A stretch of DNA of 64,000 nucleotides from Mucilaginibacter oryzae (GTDB lineage: Bacteria; Bacteroidota; Bacteroidia; Sphingobacteriales; Sphingobacteriaceae), in contig NZ_QGHA01000001.1 in assembly GCF_003148845.1 (NCBI RefSeq), forward strand, positions 806,001 through 870,000, given 5' to 3'. Positions 1-8,978 of this stretch are shown piece by piece. Numbering within the stretch: the stretch's first letter is position 1; each line of letters starts with the position of its first letter. Under the pieces are notes generated by a model that did no database searches, was not told the origin of the DNA, and saw only the letters and a program-made list of their open reading frames with translations. A program made the position numbers and the translations under genes.

Positions 1-423
1 CTTGTACACGCCTTTTTCAACATGCACATGTGTTTCGTGGTTAGAAAACAGTTCGCCCTGCGGAAAGATCACGATCAGGTTATCCGGCTGATCCAGGATA
101 CGCGCCGAGTAGGTGAGCGAATCCAGCATCGCCCTTGATCCTTTTTGTATAGAATAAGCGCCTATATATCGCAGATAGCTCCGTTGATCGAACTGATCCT
201 GCTGCATCATTACATAGTATTGCTTTTTGAGGTTGAAAACCGCCGTCCAGTTGGCGATAAAGCCGTCCCACCAGCTAAAATGGTTGCTCAGCAGCAATAT
301 CGAATGACCGGGGCGCGGTTCAAATGGCTGTACATTAACCTCTTTAAAATTGCGGCTGATCCACCACCGTACATAAGTGATATATAATTTACTCCAGAAT
401 TTCTTTTTACGCGACGGAACCAT
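1..423 (-). CDS. Lysophospholipid acyltransferase family protein (PlsC-like), C-terminus cut by window edge
   Basis: The first 141 residues of a minus-strand protein are visible and the gene runs off the left edge of the window. The PlsC acyltransferase HX4D motif is seen as NHFSWWD (about residues 47-53), and the FPEG-type motif as FPQGE (about residues 120-124). Such enzymes transfer an acyl chain to a glycerolipid or similar acceptor at the inner membrane. The start ATG lies five bases from the stop of the upstream alpha/beta hydrolase gene, so the two are probably co-transcribed with the CrtI-type desaturase further upstream. That context suggests a role in carotenoid or polar-lipid acylation, but this is inference. 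The acceptor substrate cannot be read from the sequence. Confidence 0.85.
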   Translation of the reverse strand, partial: MVPSRKKKFWSKLYITYVRWWISRNFKEVNVQPFEPRPGHSILLLSNHFSWWDGFIANWTAVFNLKKQYYVMMQQDQFDQRSYLRYIGAYSIQKGSRAMLDSLTYSARILDQPDNLIVIFPQGELFSNHETHVHVEKGVYK

Positions 424-427
424 TTTT

Positions 428-1237
428 CTATTTAACTAAATACTCATCCAATGCCCGGGTAACCAGCCAGTGCCCGAGCGCTACCTCATGCACTTCAGCA
501 TCATCCAGCATCCTTAAAAAAGGCATCGCTGCTGATTTGGGGAACAACAAATCGTGTTTGCCAAATATCAGCATGCATTTTATTTTATGCCGATTAATTT
601 GCTGCGCGATGTGCTTAACATCCGGTTTCAGCTGGCGGATCAAATTTAGGGTATAATAAGTATCCAACCGTTTTTGTTCGGTATCAATTTCATTATAGGC
701 TATATGGTAAAGGCTTTCGTCAATAAAGCGCAGTTTTTTTAAACTTTTAATGATGAAAGGCGCCAGCCATTTACTTTTGGTTGCCGTACGGAATATTCCG
801 CGGCCAAGCTTATTGTGCAGTATAAATTGGAAGCCTTTAAAAACAGCCAGGCCATCGGGCGCCATCAGGATCACTTCATCAATCAACTCTGCATATTCTT
901 CAACCAAAATTAAAGCGATGTTGGCACCGATAGAATAACCCATTACCGAAAACCGCTGCCTGCCGTAAAGCTTAAACCATTCTTCTGTATAGCTGCGTAC
1001 CATGGTTTTGGGCATACCTGCCAGGATCTGCTGCTCTGTCCAGCCGTCAAGTTTACTCTCTCCGTGAAAAAAATGATCGAAACCGTAAATATGGTATTGT
1101 GGGATGATAGATTGCTCAAGCACATGAAACTGCTTACCCGTCATTCCGTAACCATGAAAGGCCAGCATGGGTTTCTGTCCCGTACCATATTCATGAAAAT
1201 GCGCTTTGCCCAGGCCGGGCAGATGTAAATAACCCAT
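428..1237 (-). CDS. Alpha/beta hydrolase
   Basis: This 269-residue protein has the alpha/beta hydrolase fold signatures. There is an oxyanion-side HGYGMTG near residues 28-34, a nucleophile elbow GYSIG with Ser102, an acid Asp229 in FGKHDLLFP, and a catalytic His256 in LGHWL. No signal peptide is seen, so it is probably cytoplasmic. It lies between a CrtI-type carotenoid desaturase gene (upstream) and a PlsC-like acyltransferase gene (downstream), with a five-base gap to the latter. An esterase or lipase-like role in the same lipid or pigment pathway is plausible, but the substrate is unknown. The ATG at 1237 is the natural start. Confidence 0.85.
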   Translation of the reverse strand: MGYLHLPGLGKAHFHEYGTGQKPMLAFHGYGMTGKQFHVLEQSIIPQYHIYGFDHFFHGESKLDGWTEQQILAGMPKTMVRSYTEEWFKLYGRQRFSVMGYSIGANIALILVEEYAELIDEVILMAPDGLAVFKGFQFILHNKLGRGIFRTATKSKWLAPFIIKSLKKLRFIDESLYHIAYNEIDTEQKRLDTYYTLNLIRQLKPDVKHIAQQINRHKIKCMLIFGKHDLLFPKSAAMPFLRMLDDAEVHEVALGHWLVTRALDEYLVK

Positions 1238-1327
1238 TAAGGCAATATTAATAATTTATGTTTGGTAGCAGCAATTAAATTATTGATGCTGATAATGGCT
1301 GCCCTACTGCATAAGAAAATATCGGTA

Positions 1328-2803
1328 TCATCCAACCATTTCACTAACAATTTTCGCCGATAACAAGCAAAGCGGGATTCCCCCACCAGGGTGCACACTT
1401 CCCCCGCAAAAATATAAGCCTTTAATTTTTGATGATTTGTTGGCATGCCTCAAAAATGCCGCGAACTGATTATTTGAACTGGTGCCATAAAGCGAACCCT
1501 GGTACGATGAAGTGCGGCTTTCGATACTTCGCGGATCGAGGATGCTTTCGTCAACTATCAAACCACTAATATCTTCACCCAATAACCTGCTTAACTTAGC
1601 TAATATATTTTTTCGCGCGGTAGCTATCAATGCATCCCAATCCTGACCTATATTAGCCGGAACATTGATCATCACAAACCAGTTTTCACAACCTTTGGGG
1701 GCATCATCGTTTTGATACTTCGAACTGATGTTTAAATATACTGTAGGATCGTGATAGATACTCTTATCCTGCCAGATGGCATCAAACTCCGCCTTATAAT
1801 CGGCACTAAAGAATATATTATGCAGATCGAGTTGCTTAAACTGTTTTTTGATCCCCCAATAAAATATCAACGCGGAACTACTTCGCTCCTGGCTCAATAT
1901 TTTTTGGGGTTTTAGCTGAGGAGATTTTTTGAGCAGGTGATGATAAGTAAACCATACGTCCATGTTGGATATTACCATGTCGGTTTCAACCACCTCGTTT
2001 TTAATTTTGATACCTTTTACGGCTTTTTCATTCAATACTATTTCATCAACCCTGGTATCATAATGAAATTTCACACCTAACAATCCGGCCAGTTTCACTA
2101 AACTATCGGTGATACTATACATCCCTCCTTCGGGAAAATACGCGCCAAAATGCTGCTCCAGATGTGGGATCACATTTAAGGTAGCTGGTGCCTGATAAGG
2201 GTTAGAACCGTTATAGGTTGCATACCTGTCAAACAGCTGTACCATCCGGACATCCTTAAAATAGCTTTGATTAGCCTGGTGCATGGTACGGAACGGATCA
2301 ATCTTGCCAAACCTCAGTATCGATTTAAAAGTATCCCAACGCAAATAGGTTTTGAGCAAATGAAGCGAGCGCTCCAAAAAAACATGATTGGTGATCTTAT
2401 AAATTAAGGCGCTGTTTTTTAAATACCTTTCGACAGAGGTAGACAGTTCTTTAGTTTTTTCACTTACCTCGCTTGCAAACCTGTCGGCATCGGCGTAAGC
2501 CGTTAACCGGGTACCATCTTCATAAAAATAACGGCAAATCTCATCCAGTTTCTGGTACCTGAAATATTGCGACGGCTCTTTACCTGCCAGTTTAAAAAGT
2601 TCATCCACATATTGCGGCATGGTAAACAGGCTTGGTCCGGCATCAAAGCGGTAACCATCCTGGCTAAACTGGCTTAACTTCCCTCCGGGATAACTGTTGG
2701 CTTCGTAAACTTCAACCTGGTAACCCTTAACTGCCAGCCTGATGGCTGTCGCGATACCTGCTATTCCGGCGCCGATAATTAAAGCTTTTTTTTGTTGAGG
2801 CAT
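1328..2803 (-). CDS. CrtI-family carotenoid desaturase (probably CrtD-like)
   Basis: This 491-residue FAD-dependent desaturase starts with a Rossmann dinucleotide-binding motif GAGIAG at about residues 11-16. It then has the family segment YPGGKL followed by FDAGPSLFTMP, and ends with the CrtI-type C-terminal FAD-binding block around CGGSVHPGGGIP. A second, divergent CrtI homologue is encoded at 53426-54913 beside phytoene synthase. The one here is therefore more likely a later-acting enzyme, such as the 3,4-desaturase of 1-hydroxycarotenoids (CrtD), than phytoene desaturase itself. That assignment rests on context and family knowledge. The downstream neighbours (hydrolase, acyltransferase) fit a carotenoid-tailoring operon. 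Confidence 0.85.
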   Translation of the reverse strand: MPQQKKALIIGAGIAGIATAIRLAVKGYQVEVYEANSYPGGKLSQFSQDGYRFDAGPSLFTMPQYVDELFKLAGKEPSQYFRYQKLDEICRYFYEDGTRLTAYADADRFASEVSEKTKELSTSVERYLKNSALIYKITNHVFLERSLHLLKTYLRWDTFKSILRFGKIDPFRTMHQANQSYFKDVRMVQLFDRYATYNGSNPYQAPATLNVIPHLEQHFGAYFPEGGMYSITDSLVKLAGLLGVKFHYDTRVDEIVLNEKAVKGIKIKNEVVETDMVISNMDVWFTYHHLLKKSPQLKPQKILSQERSSSALIFYWGIKKQFKQLDLHNIFFSADYKAEFDAIWQDKSIYHDPTVYLNISSKYQNDDAPKGCENWFVMINVPANIGQDWDALIATARKNILAKLSRLLGEDISGLIVDESILDPRSIESRTSSYQGSLYGTSSNNQFAAFLRHANKSSKIKGLYFCGGSVHPGGGIPLCLLSAKIVSEMVG

Positions 2804-2896
2804 GAGGTAAATATAAACCTTGATTTGTAGATTTAAGGATCACGGTTAAATATTAACATCAGGCAATCGTTAAACGCTACAAATCAAGGTACTTTA

Positions 2897-3448
2897 TTAT
2901 TCCTGATGTATGCCCTCACCTATCTCTTCAATAACTTTTTGGTTAAATGCTTCCAGATCATCCGGGCGGCGACTGGTTACCAGGCCATGATCAACTACAA
3001 CTTCTTCATCTACCCAATCTGCCCCGGCATTCTTTAAATCGGTTTGCAGGGATGGGTATGAGGTTAAACGCTTGCCATCCAACAAACCGGTTTCTATTAA
3101 CAGCTGCGGGCCATGACAAATAGCCGCTACGGGTTTACCATCTTCCAAAAACGAAGACGCGAACGCTACCGCTTCGGCATTTTGTCTTAATTTATCGGGG
3201 TTAAGAACGCCGCCTGGTAATACCAGCGCGTCGTAATCGTCGGCGCTTACATCGCTCAGGTTACGGTCTACCTCAACTTCAATTCCCCAGTCGGTGTTAT
3301 TCCAGGCTTTGATGCGGCCGCTTTGGGGTGATATAATATGTACTGTGGCACCCGCCTTTTCCAAAGCCTCTTTAGGGCTTGTTAACTCTACCTGCTCAAA
3401 CCCCTCTTCGGTAAGCATAGCCACCTTACGGTTACTTAAATTTGCCAT
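2897..3448 (-). CDS. DJ-1/PfpI family protein (type 1 glutamine amidotransferase-like, YhbO/PfpI)
   Basis: This 183-residue protein has a complete DJ-1/PfpI domain. The nucleophilic cysteine is in the AAICHGPQ elbow (Cys111 followed by His112), and the usual acidic partner is near the N-terminal MLTEEGFE segment. The family includes deglycase and stress-response proteins such as E. coli YhbO and Pyrococcus PfpI, and it is usually cytoplasmic. It is a single-gene unit, 94 bases downstream of the desaturase start in reverse orientation order. An oxidative or carbonyl stress role is a family inference only. Confidence 0.88.
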   Translation of the reverse strand: MANLSNRKVAMLTEEGFEQVELTSPKEALEKAGATVHIISPQSGRIKAWNNTDWGIEVEVDRNLSDVSADDYDALVLPGGVLNPDKLRQNAEAVAFASSFLEDGKPVAAICHGPQLLIETGLLDGKRLTSYPSLQTDLKNAGADWVDEEVVVDHGLVTSRRPDDLEAFNQKVIEEIGEGIHQE

Positions 3449-3678
3449 AATTACATTATTTAATTAATGATTATTAAAGTTAATTACAATATAACTACAG
3501 GCAGAAATGGGGATAGTTTTTGGAATTTGAAAAAGAAATGGGAGATTATCGCTAAAGTTTCGCAGCGGCTGGCAATTTTTCGAGCCTCAATATTTCTACA
3601 AAAAATCCGTTGGTTTTCACGATTTGCCTGCCTAACTATCTCTACTTATCCACAAAAACCAGTATGTCTTCGCACAAC

Positions 3679-4581
3679 CTACCTTCCGCTGATATGCTGT
3701 GCCGCGAAACTGATAAAATTGCTCGTCAACCCGTAATCCTCTGTACCTTTACGGCGAATGAAAAAGAAATCGCGTGTAATTTTAAGACCTTCAATAGGTA
3801 CCTCAACCAGGTCGCCTTCGGCCAGTTGCCGGATGATGGATGGGCGCGGCATAAAGCCAAGGCATTGATCGGCCAGGAGGAAGTTTTTTAGCGCTTCTGT
3901 ACCACCTAAACGAATTTTTACTGATAGATCCGCCGGTTTAATATGTAAAACGGATAGAGCTTTCAGTACAGCGTTCAAAGTACCTGAACCACGCTCGCGC
4001 ACGGCCAGCGGTGTTTTAACAAGCTGTTTCAAGGTAAGTGATTTACCTGCCAGCGGGCTTTTGGCCGAACATACCGGGATCACCTCATCGCTCATAAATG
4101 GTGTGTACGATACCGTGGTAAGTTTATTATCAACCTCAATAATACCTATATCCACCTCGTGGTTAAGCAGCGCGTTTAAAATGTACTCGCTGTTACGGTT
4201 CACCAGCTGCACATCCACATTGGCATATTCACGCTGAAAGCCTGAAAGTATCGGCGGTAAAATATACAAAGCAATGGTAGTGCTGGCGCCCAAACGTAAA
4301 TGCCCTGCAGCCTGCGAAAGGTTGCTCAACACCGAAAGGTCGTACTCTATTTTCCGCTCAATTTCGGTAGCTTGCTGCAGGTATTCGTTTAGTTTATTAC
4401 CGGCTTCGGTAAGTAAAATGCTGTTGGCCTTACGCTCAAACAAGGGTACTTTGTATTGATCCTCTAAAGCTTTTACGTGCTTGCTGATGGCCGGCTGCGT
4501 AATAAAAAGCACCTGTGCGGCCTTGCTGAAACTCAGGTTGGCGGCAACTTCCATAAATACGCGATGGGCAAATGAGATCAT
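3679..4581 (-). CDS. LysR family transcriptional regulator
   Basis: This 300-residue LysR-type regulator has an N-terminal winged helix-turn-helix at about residues 1-60 (LSFSKAAQVLFITQPAISKH, then FERKANSILLTEAG) and a C-terminal substrate-binding domain. No effector or target is identifiable. It is not divergent from an obvious target gene, which is the usual LysR arrangement; the DJ-1 gene lies downstream on the same strand. A TAACTTTG -7 box on the minus strand lies only four bases before the ATG and overlaps the stop codon of the upstream gene, so a leaderless transcript is likely. Confidence 0.9.
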   Translation of the reverse strand: MISFAHRVFMEVAANLSFSKAAQVLFITQPAISKHVKALEDQYKVPLFERKANSILLTEAGNKLNEYLQQATEIERKIEYDLSVLSNLSQAAGHLRLGASTTIALYILPPILSGFQREYANVDVQLVNRNSEYILNALLNHEVDIGIIEVDNKLTTVSYTPFMSDEVIPVCSAKSPLAGKSLTLKQLVKTPLAVRERGSGTLNAVLKALSVLHIKPADLSVKIRLGGTEALKNFLLADQCLGFMPRPSIIRQLAEGDLVEVPIEGLKITRDFFFIRRKGTEDYGLTSNFISFAAQHISGR

Positions 4582-4585
4582 GGGG

Positions 4586-4593
4586 CAAAGTTA
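4586..4593 (-). promoter_or_regulatory. Putative -7 box of the LysR gene
   Basis: The minus strand reads TAACTTTG here, an exact match to the Bacteroidota TAnnTTTG element, four bases upstream of the LysR ATG. No convincing -33 TTG was identified because the region lies inside the preceding gene. Such a short distance implies a leaderless or nearly leaderless mRNA. Confidence 0.45.
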
Positions 4594-5373
4594 ATTTTTT
4601 ACCCGTTCAAAATACTTACCGGTAAATTTATACACGATATAATCGCGGGTAACCTGTCGTTTCGCGTTAACTAAAGGACTGTGGATGGTTTGTGTTTTAG
4701 TATCGTAATAAATAGTGGGGATCACCTTCATATTCACCACCGAGAGGAAGTTATAATCAAAATAAATTTTACTGTGTAAACCCGTTGGGGTTTTAACGAG
4801 TAAAACCGCTCCGTTCAGTTTCCCGTTTTCTATTGCGAAAAACTGTACGCCCTGCGTTGCGTCTGTGCTTGACCGCACCGAATTATAAGCTGCAAGGTAG
4901 TAGGTTTTACTGCCTGCGTTCAGGGTGTAAATTTTCGAATACCAAAAAACCGGGTTGTGTTTCTTCCCCACCGAATCCATTTTGAGCGATGACAATACTT
5001 TACCGTTGGTTTTAAACTGCAGCACATTATCAAAATCATACCCGGCCGAACCTAACCTCGTATCCCACGAATAAGTACGGAACAAACCATCAGCAGATGT
5101 GGCTATAACCAATCGTTCTTTAACCAGTTCGGTAAATGGGTAATTAATAGTTTCGGGATATTTAGCGGTATAGTACTTAAGTTTAAAGCCGAAGATCTTG
5201 TTCATTTTCTCCAACGAATCAATCGCCTTCCACTCCTTTTTATGCGAGCCGTAGTAGTTTACCCGTTTAAAAATCCGGAGCAGATCGGCCTCGATTGCTT
5301 GCGGCGTTTGCGCAAACAAATTGGCTGAGTAAAAACAACAGCAGAAAACAATTATCAACTTAAAGGTTTTCAT
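4591..5373 (-). CDS. Secreted hypothetical protein
   Basis: This 260-residue protein has a clear Sec signal peptide (MKTFKLIIVFCCCF, then a small-residue cleavage region near NLFAQ). The mature part is rich in beta-strand-like segments and ends with the run TIYYDTKTQTIHSPLV followed by KFTGKYFERVKN. No family is recognised. It is probably periplasmic. A shortened relative of its C-terminal 57 residues is encoded immediately upstream (5446-5655), showing that a tandem duplication once existed here. The stop codon overlaps the -7 box of the LysR gene downstream. Confidence 0.75.
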   Translation of the reverse strand: MKTFKLIIVFCCCFYSANLFAQTPQAIEADLLRIFKRVNYYGSHKKEWKAIDSLEKMNKIFGFKLKYYTAKYPETINYPFTELVKERLVIATSADGLFRTYSWDTRLGSAGYDFDNVLQFKTNGKVLSSLKMDSVGKKHNPVFWYSKIYTLNAGSKTYYLAAYNSVRSSTDATQGVQFFAIENGKLNGAVLLVKTPTGLHSKIYFDYNFLSVVNMKVIPTIYYDTKTQTIHSPLVNAKRQVTRDYIVYKFTGKYFERVKN

Positions 5374-5445
5374 CGGTAAACAAGATACGCAAAAAAAACG
5401 GTTTAAGCAGATCTGTTGTGGCCCCAGTAGCCATTTGGCTGTTTT

Positions 5446-5655
5446 TTAGCTTTTTATTTTTTCAAAATACTGCCCGTTAAATTTGTAGTTGATCAGCTTT
5501 GAGGTTACCCGGCCTTTGTTATCAACCAAGGGGATGTGGATGGTTTGGGTAGCCTGATCTAAGGTTATGGTAGGGCGTTTTTCAATTGCGATATCTACTA
5601 TCGATCCAAAATCACAATTGTAATAGATATGACAAAATCGGCATATCAAAATCAA
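5446..5655 (-). pseudogene. C-terminal remnant of a duplicate of the 4591-5373 gene
   Basis: Reading the minus strand, about 57 codons encode a segment that aligns with the C-terminus of the adjacent secreted protein. The remnant's TQTIHIPLV matches the neighbour's TQTIHSPLV, and its YKFNGQYFEKIKS matches YKFTGKYFERVKN. The N-terminal two thirds and the signal peptide are absent, and the dCMP deaminase gene ends just upstream at 5676. This is best read as a decayed tandem paralogue. The first dozen or so codons of the open frame (from about 5655) have no counterpart in the neighbour. Confidence 0.65.
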
Positions 5656-5675
5656 CCGGTGTAATCCACCAAAAA

Positions 5676-6137
5676 TTATCCGCGTTTAAACTTCTCGGCC
5701 TTTACCCCGAACCTATTCAAAAAATCAACGCCTTCATCGCTTGGCAAGCCTTTATATTCAGCATACGATTTATCATAATAAACCTGGGTTATTCCTGCCG
5801 AGTAGATCAGCCTCGCACATGGAAGGCATGGCGAAAGTGTGGTATAAAGCGTGGCTCCTTCAAGCCTGGCCCCGTTTTTAACCGCGTACAATATGGCGTT
5901 TTCTTCGGCATGAAGCGCCAGCGAGCAACTGCCTTTCGAATCGCGTGCACAGCCGGTTTCCGGCCATTCTATATCACAGTTATGGGTATGCGCCGGCGGA
6001 CCGTTATAGCCGATAGAAATAATCCGGGTATCGCGCGTAAGCACAGCCCCCACGTGGGCCTTAACACAATGCGACCGCTCGGCGAGATCTGTGGCCAGGT
6101 TCATAAAAATCTGATCGAAGCTGGGTTTGGTTGTCAT
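5676..6137 (-). CDS. dCMP deaminase family protein (ComEB-like)
   Basis: This zinc-dependent deaminase converts dCMP to dUMP for thymidylate synthesis. The zinc-binding and catalytic motif LHAEENAI and the paired-cysteine motif PCLPCARL are intact, and the nucleotide-binding IGYNGPPAHTHNC segment is typical of the family. The protein is about 153 residues from the ATG at 6137 (MTTKPSFDQIF), which matches family N-termini. An in-frame ATG at 6179 would add 14 residues that look like intergenic sequence, so it was not chosen. It is a single gene in its orientation block. Confidence 0.9.
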   Translation of the reverse strand: MTTKPSFDQIFMNLATDLAERSHCVKAHVGAVLTRDTRIISIGYNGPPAHTHNCDIEWPETGCARDSKGSCSLALHAEENAILYAVKNGARLEGATLYTTLSPCLPCARLIYSAGITQVYYDKSYAEYKGLPSDEGVDFLNRFGVKAEKFKRG

Positions 6138-6249
6138 TAGTGATTGGAGTTGATGATTATTGATTATTTCAATTTTCATTATAAAAGAAAAAAGGTTGGA
6201 GATAAAGGCCTAACCTTTAATCTCTAACCTCTAATCTCTGAAAAAAATA

Positions 6250-8005
6250 TTAATGTCCGCCTGATACTTCTACGTGATCCATATCAATGCCCTGTTTGCG
6301 TAATATAGCGCCCGCTTTCCATGCAAAGAACGCCAGGTATGCAAATCCGATAACAGGCACAACGTATGATAAGTGGATACCACTGGTATCGGCCAGGATA
6401 CCCTGTACCGGCGGAATAATTGAACCGCCCAAAATCATCATGATAAGAAAAGCTGAACCCTGGCTGGTGTATTTACCTAAACCGGTAACGGCCAGCGAAA
6501 AGATAGATGGCCACATTATTGAGCAGCACAAACCACCGCTGGTAAATGCAAATACAGCTACCATACCTGTTGTTAATAAACCGGCTACCATAAATATAAT
6601 ACCCAATATACCGAAAACAGCAAGTGTGCGTACCGGTTTTTGCTGCCCGTAAAGGAAACCAACAATAAGCACAACAATACATGGCGCGTAAGCATATAAT
6701 TTGCTTACATCGGTACCACTTAAATGGTTAACCAACAATACTACACCAAACGCAACAAACGGAACTACTATGGTTAATAACGTTTTGGCTGTTTTTGATA
6801 ACTTAAACGCGCCGATTGCACCTGTCCACCTTCCAATCATCAGGCTTCCCCAATACAATGAAATAAAAGGGGCAATGTTTGATGAATTATAACCGCCAAA
6901 ATCCTTTGTCTCTAACAGGGCGCCCATATTACTTTGTATGGTTACCTCAACGCCAACGTAGGTAAATATGGCAAGCATGCCGTTTATCAATTGCGGGTAT
7001 TGCATAGCGCCCCAGCCTGCTTTGTTTTTACCGCTTGCAGATACTGTTGAAATCAGCGTTAACAATATGATAAGCAGCGAAGTGTAAACAAAAATTGATT
7101 TGATAAAGTTAGCATGGCTTATAAAGTAGGTAAGCTGTTGCTTTAAATTATCATCCACCTGCAATTTGCTCACCTGCTCCAGAGTATTGCCGCCGTATTG
7201 TTTCAATACTTCCGGGCTTAGCACCACGCCGTTGTTTTTAGCCATAATACTTTCGATGTACATACTTGCCGGACCTGCAATCAGGATTAAAAGGAACGCG
7301 ATGAATATGATGAACAACGGCATGTTGGCTTTGCTGCTCGCCTCTATTTTTTCGTCGCTGGTAACGCTTGGCAATTTTGATAACCAGAAGAAAATAGCTA
7401 CGGCGATAAATAAGCCGGCCAGGATATAATAAAGATTATTTACCGATGAAATCTGCACATCTTCGGGCTTAATAAGTTTGCTTGCCGAGCCAAATAAAAC
7501 AATACTTACAACTACGGGCCCCATAATACTGCCGAAATTGTTTACACCCCCGGGTAAAGTTTAAACGGTTGGAACCTGCTTCGGGAGGGCCAAGCGCTAT
7601 AACAAACGGGTTTGCGGCTGTTTGCTGCAATGAAAAACCTAAGGCTATAATGAAAAAGGTAGCCAATATAAAGGCAAACGAACCTGAATTGATAGCCGGA
7701 ACCATGATGAGGGCCCCAACAGCTGATATCAATAAGCCATAAATAATACCATTTTTATAACCGATTTTATTAAGGATATCTACCTTAGACGCGGCCGAAG
7801 CAAAGTATAATATCAACGATCCGATAAAGTATCCGCCATAAAAGGTAAAATCGATTAGTTGCGATTCAAATTGGGTTAAGCTGAAATGGGCTTTGCAAAA
7901 CGGGATAAAGATACCGTTTGATGCAGCCAAAAAGCCCCAGAAGAAAAACACGGTTGCCAACGTATAAAGTGCCGACCCGTAATTTTTTTTGTCGTTTTGT
8001 TCCAT
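6250..8005 (-). pseudogene. FucP/GluP-type sugar MFS transporter, disrupted by a single-base frameshift
   Basis: Two overlapping minus-strand frames together make one sugar:H+ symporter of the FucP family. The upstream frame starts at 8005 (MEQNDKKNYGSALYTLATVF) and stays in register through [18 protein letters not shown]. The family-typical continuation [16 protein letters not shown] is in the other frame, which runs to 6250. The switch lies at a C5G3 run (7547-7554 on the plus strand); removing one base restores a continuous protein of about 584 residues. As given, the gene is broken after roughly 155 codons. A sequencing error in the homopolymer is a real alternative. Confidence 0.8.
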
Positions 8006-8171
8006 TTTTAAATTAGGTTGTACAGATGATTTTTGAATTTCTAAACATAATTCAATTTTCGTAAAAGTTGCCACACTTTTTTAAATTAATTAAATCACAA
8101 TTTTAACTTTGGTTGGTTATGTAATAAAATTGCATATTCGCAATGTTCAAAAAAGAACAAAGCTTAACTTA

Positions 8172-8828
8172 ATGATAAAAGCCATCGTTTCGGGTGTCGG
8201 GTTTGGATTGGTGTTAACATTTATCACAGGCCCGGTTTTTTTTGCGCTCATCAAAACCAGTATTGAAAAAGGGTTCCATGCAGGGGTTTCACTCGCCTTA
8301 GGTGTGGTTTGCAGCGATGTTGTTTTTGTAGGCGCTATCCTTTTCGGTTCACAATATATTGATGTATCTGATCATACCAAGGTTATAGCCGGGGTTGTTG
8401 GCGCGGCCATTCTGTTTGCACTTGGCCTGTACTACATGTTTAAAAAAAGCGAGATCAATTACGAAAATAAAGTCCCCTCGGGTGCAGACCGATTTGGTTA
8501 CGTGCTCAAAGGCTTCCTGATGTGCATATTTAACCCTACCCTCCTTTTCCATTGGACGGTGGTAATCGGCGCAGCCAGTACCACATTCATTGTGGGCACG
8601 CCGCACCGGTCATTACACATCGCCATCATGTTCCTCACCATATTGATTATTCAGTTTGGTATGGATACGCTTAAGGCTTTCTATGCCAATAAACTGCGGG
8701 ATAAAATATCAGTCAAATTCATCCACCGGCTTAACGAAGTTGCCGGCATAGCGCTAATTATCGCGTCGCTTGTACTGATTGATAAACTGGTGACACATTT
8801 TGTGTTTTCAGCACCGGCGGGATCGTAA
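8172..8828 (+). CDS. LysE family translocator
   Basis: This inner-membrane protein of about 218 residues has the LysE/RhtB N-terminal signature GFGLVLTFITGPVFFALI with the conserved glycine and proline in the first membrane helix, and about six hydrophobic segments. The family exports amino acids or related small metabolites, but the substrate here is unknown. The frame is open from 8109, but the ATG at 8172 (MIKAIVSGVGFG) places the start directly at the first helix as in relatives, so it was chosen. The gene is convergent with purF and shares a bidirectional terminator with it. Confidence 0.88.
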   Translation: MIKAIVSGVGFGLVLTFITGPVFFALIKTSIEKGFHAGVSLALGVVCSDVVFVGAILFGSQYIDVSDHTKVIAGVVGAAILFALGLYYMFKKSEINYENKVPSGADRFGYVLKGFLMCIFNPTLLFHWTVVIGAASTTFIVGTPHRSLHIAIMFLTILIIQFGMDTLKAFYANKLRDKISVKFIHRLNEVAGIALIIASLVLIDKLVTHFVFSAPAGS

Positions 8829-8910
8829 AATCGACACAATTCTCAGCTTACAGATCGTTATTCGAGGCTTACATTAAGAAGGCGATAACATGATTATTAC
8901 CTTCCAAAAC

Positions 8911-8943
8911 AAAAAAGGCGATGAAAAATTCATCGCCTTTTTA
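8911..8943. terminator. Bidirectional Rho-independent terminator between lysE-type gene and purF
   Basis: A 14-15 bp hairpin with arms AAAAAAGGCGATGAA and TTCATCGCCTTTTT and a three-base loop lies between the two convergent genes. It has T-rich sequence on both sides, so it can serve both strands. Confidence 0.85.
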
Positions 8944-8950
8944 TTTTGTT

Positions 8951-8963
8951 CCCCCTCAGGGGG
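8951..8963. repeat. CCCCCT-CA-GGGGG palindrome (GC-rich repeat family, copy 1)
   Basis: This short palindrome followed by TTAGGGAGCC lies 15 bases beyond the purF stop codon. It belongs to the same family as the units at 44816, 44907, 45369, 61583 and 62072. Confidence 0.6.
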
Positions 8964-8978
8964 TTAGGGAGCCTGGAA

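Noticed and set aside
1237..1446. Minus-strand open frame of 69 codons overlapping the 3' end of the desaturase gene
   Set aside because: It overlaps the conserved C-terminal FAD block of the desaturase and has no signature of its own.
8109..8171. 21-codon N-terminal extension of the LysE-type gene
   Set aside because: The extension is charged and lies before the conserved first membrane helix; relatives start at the MIKAIVSG position.
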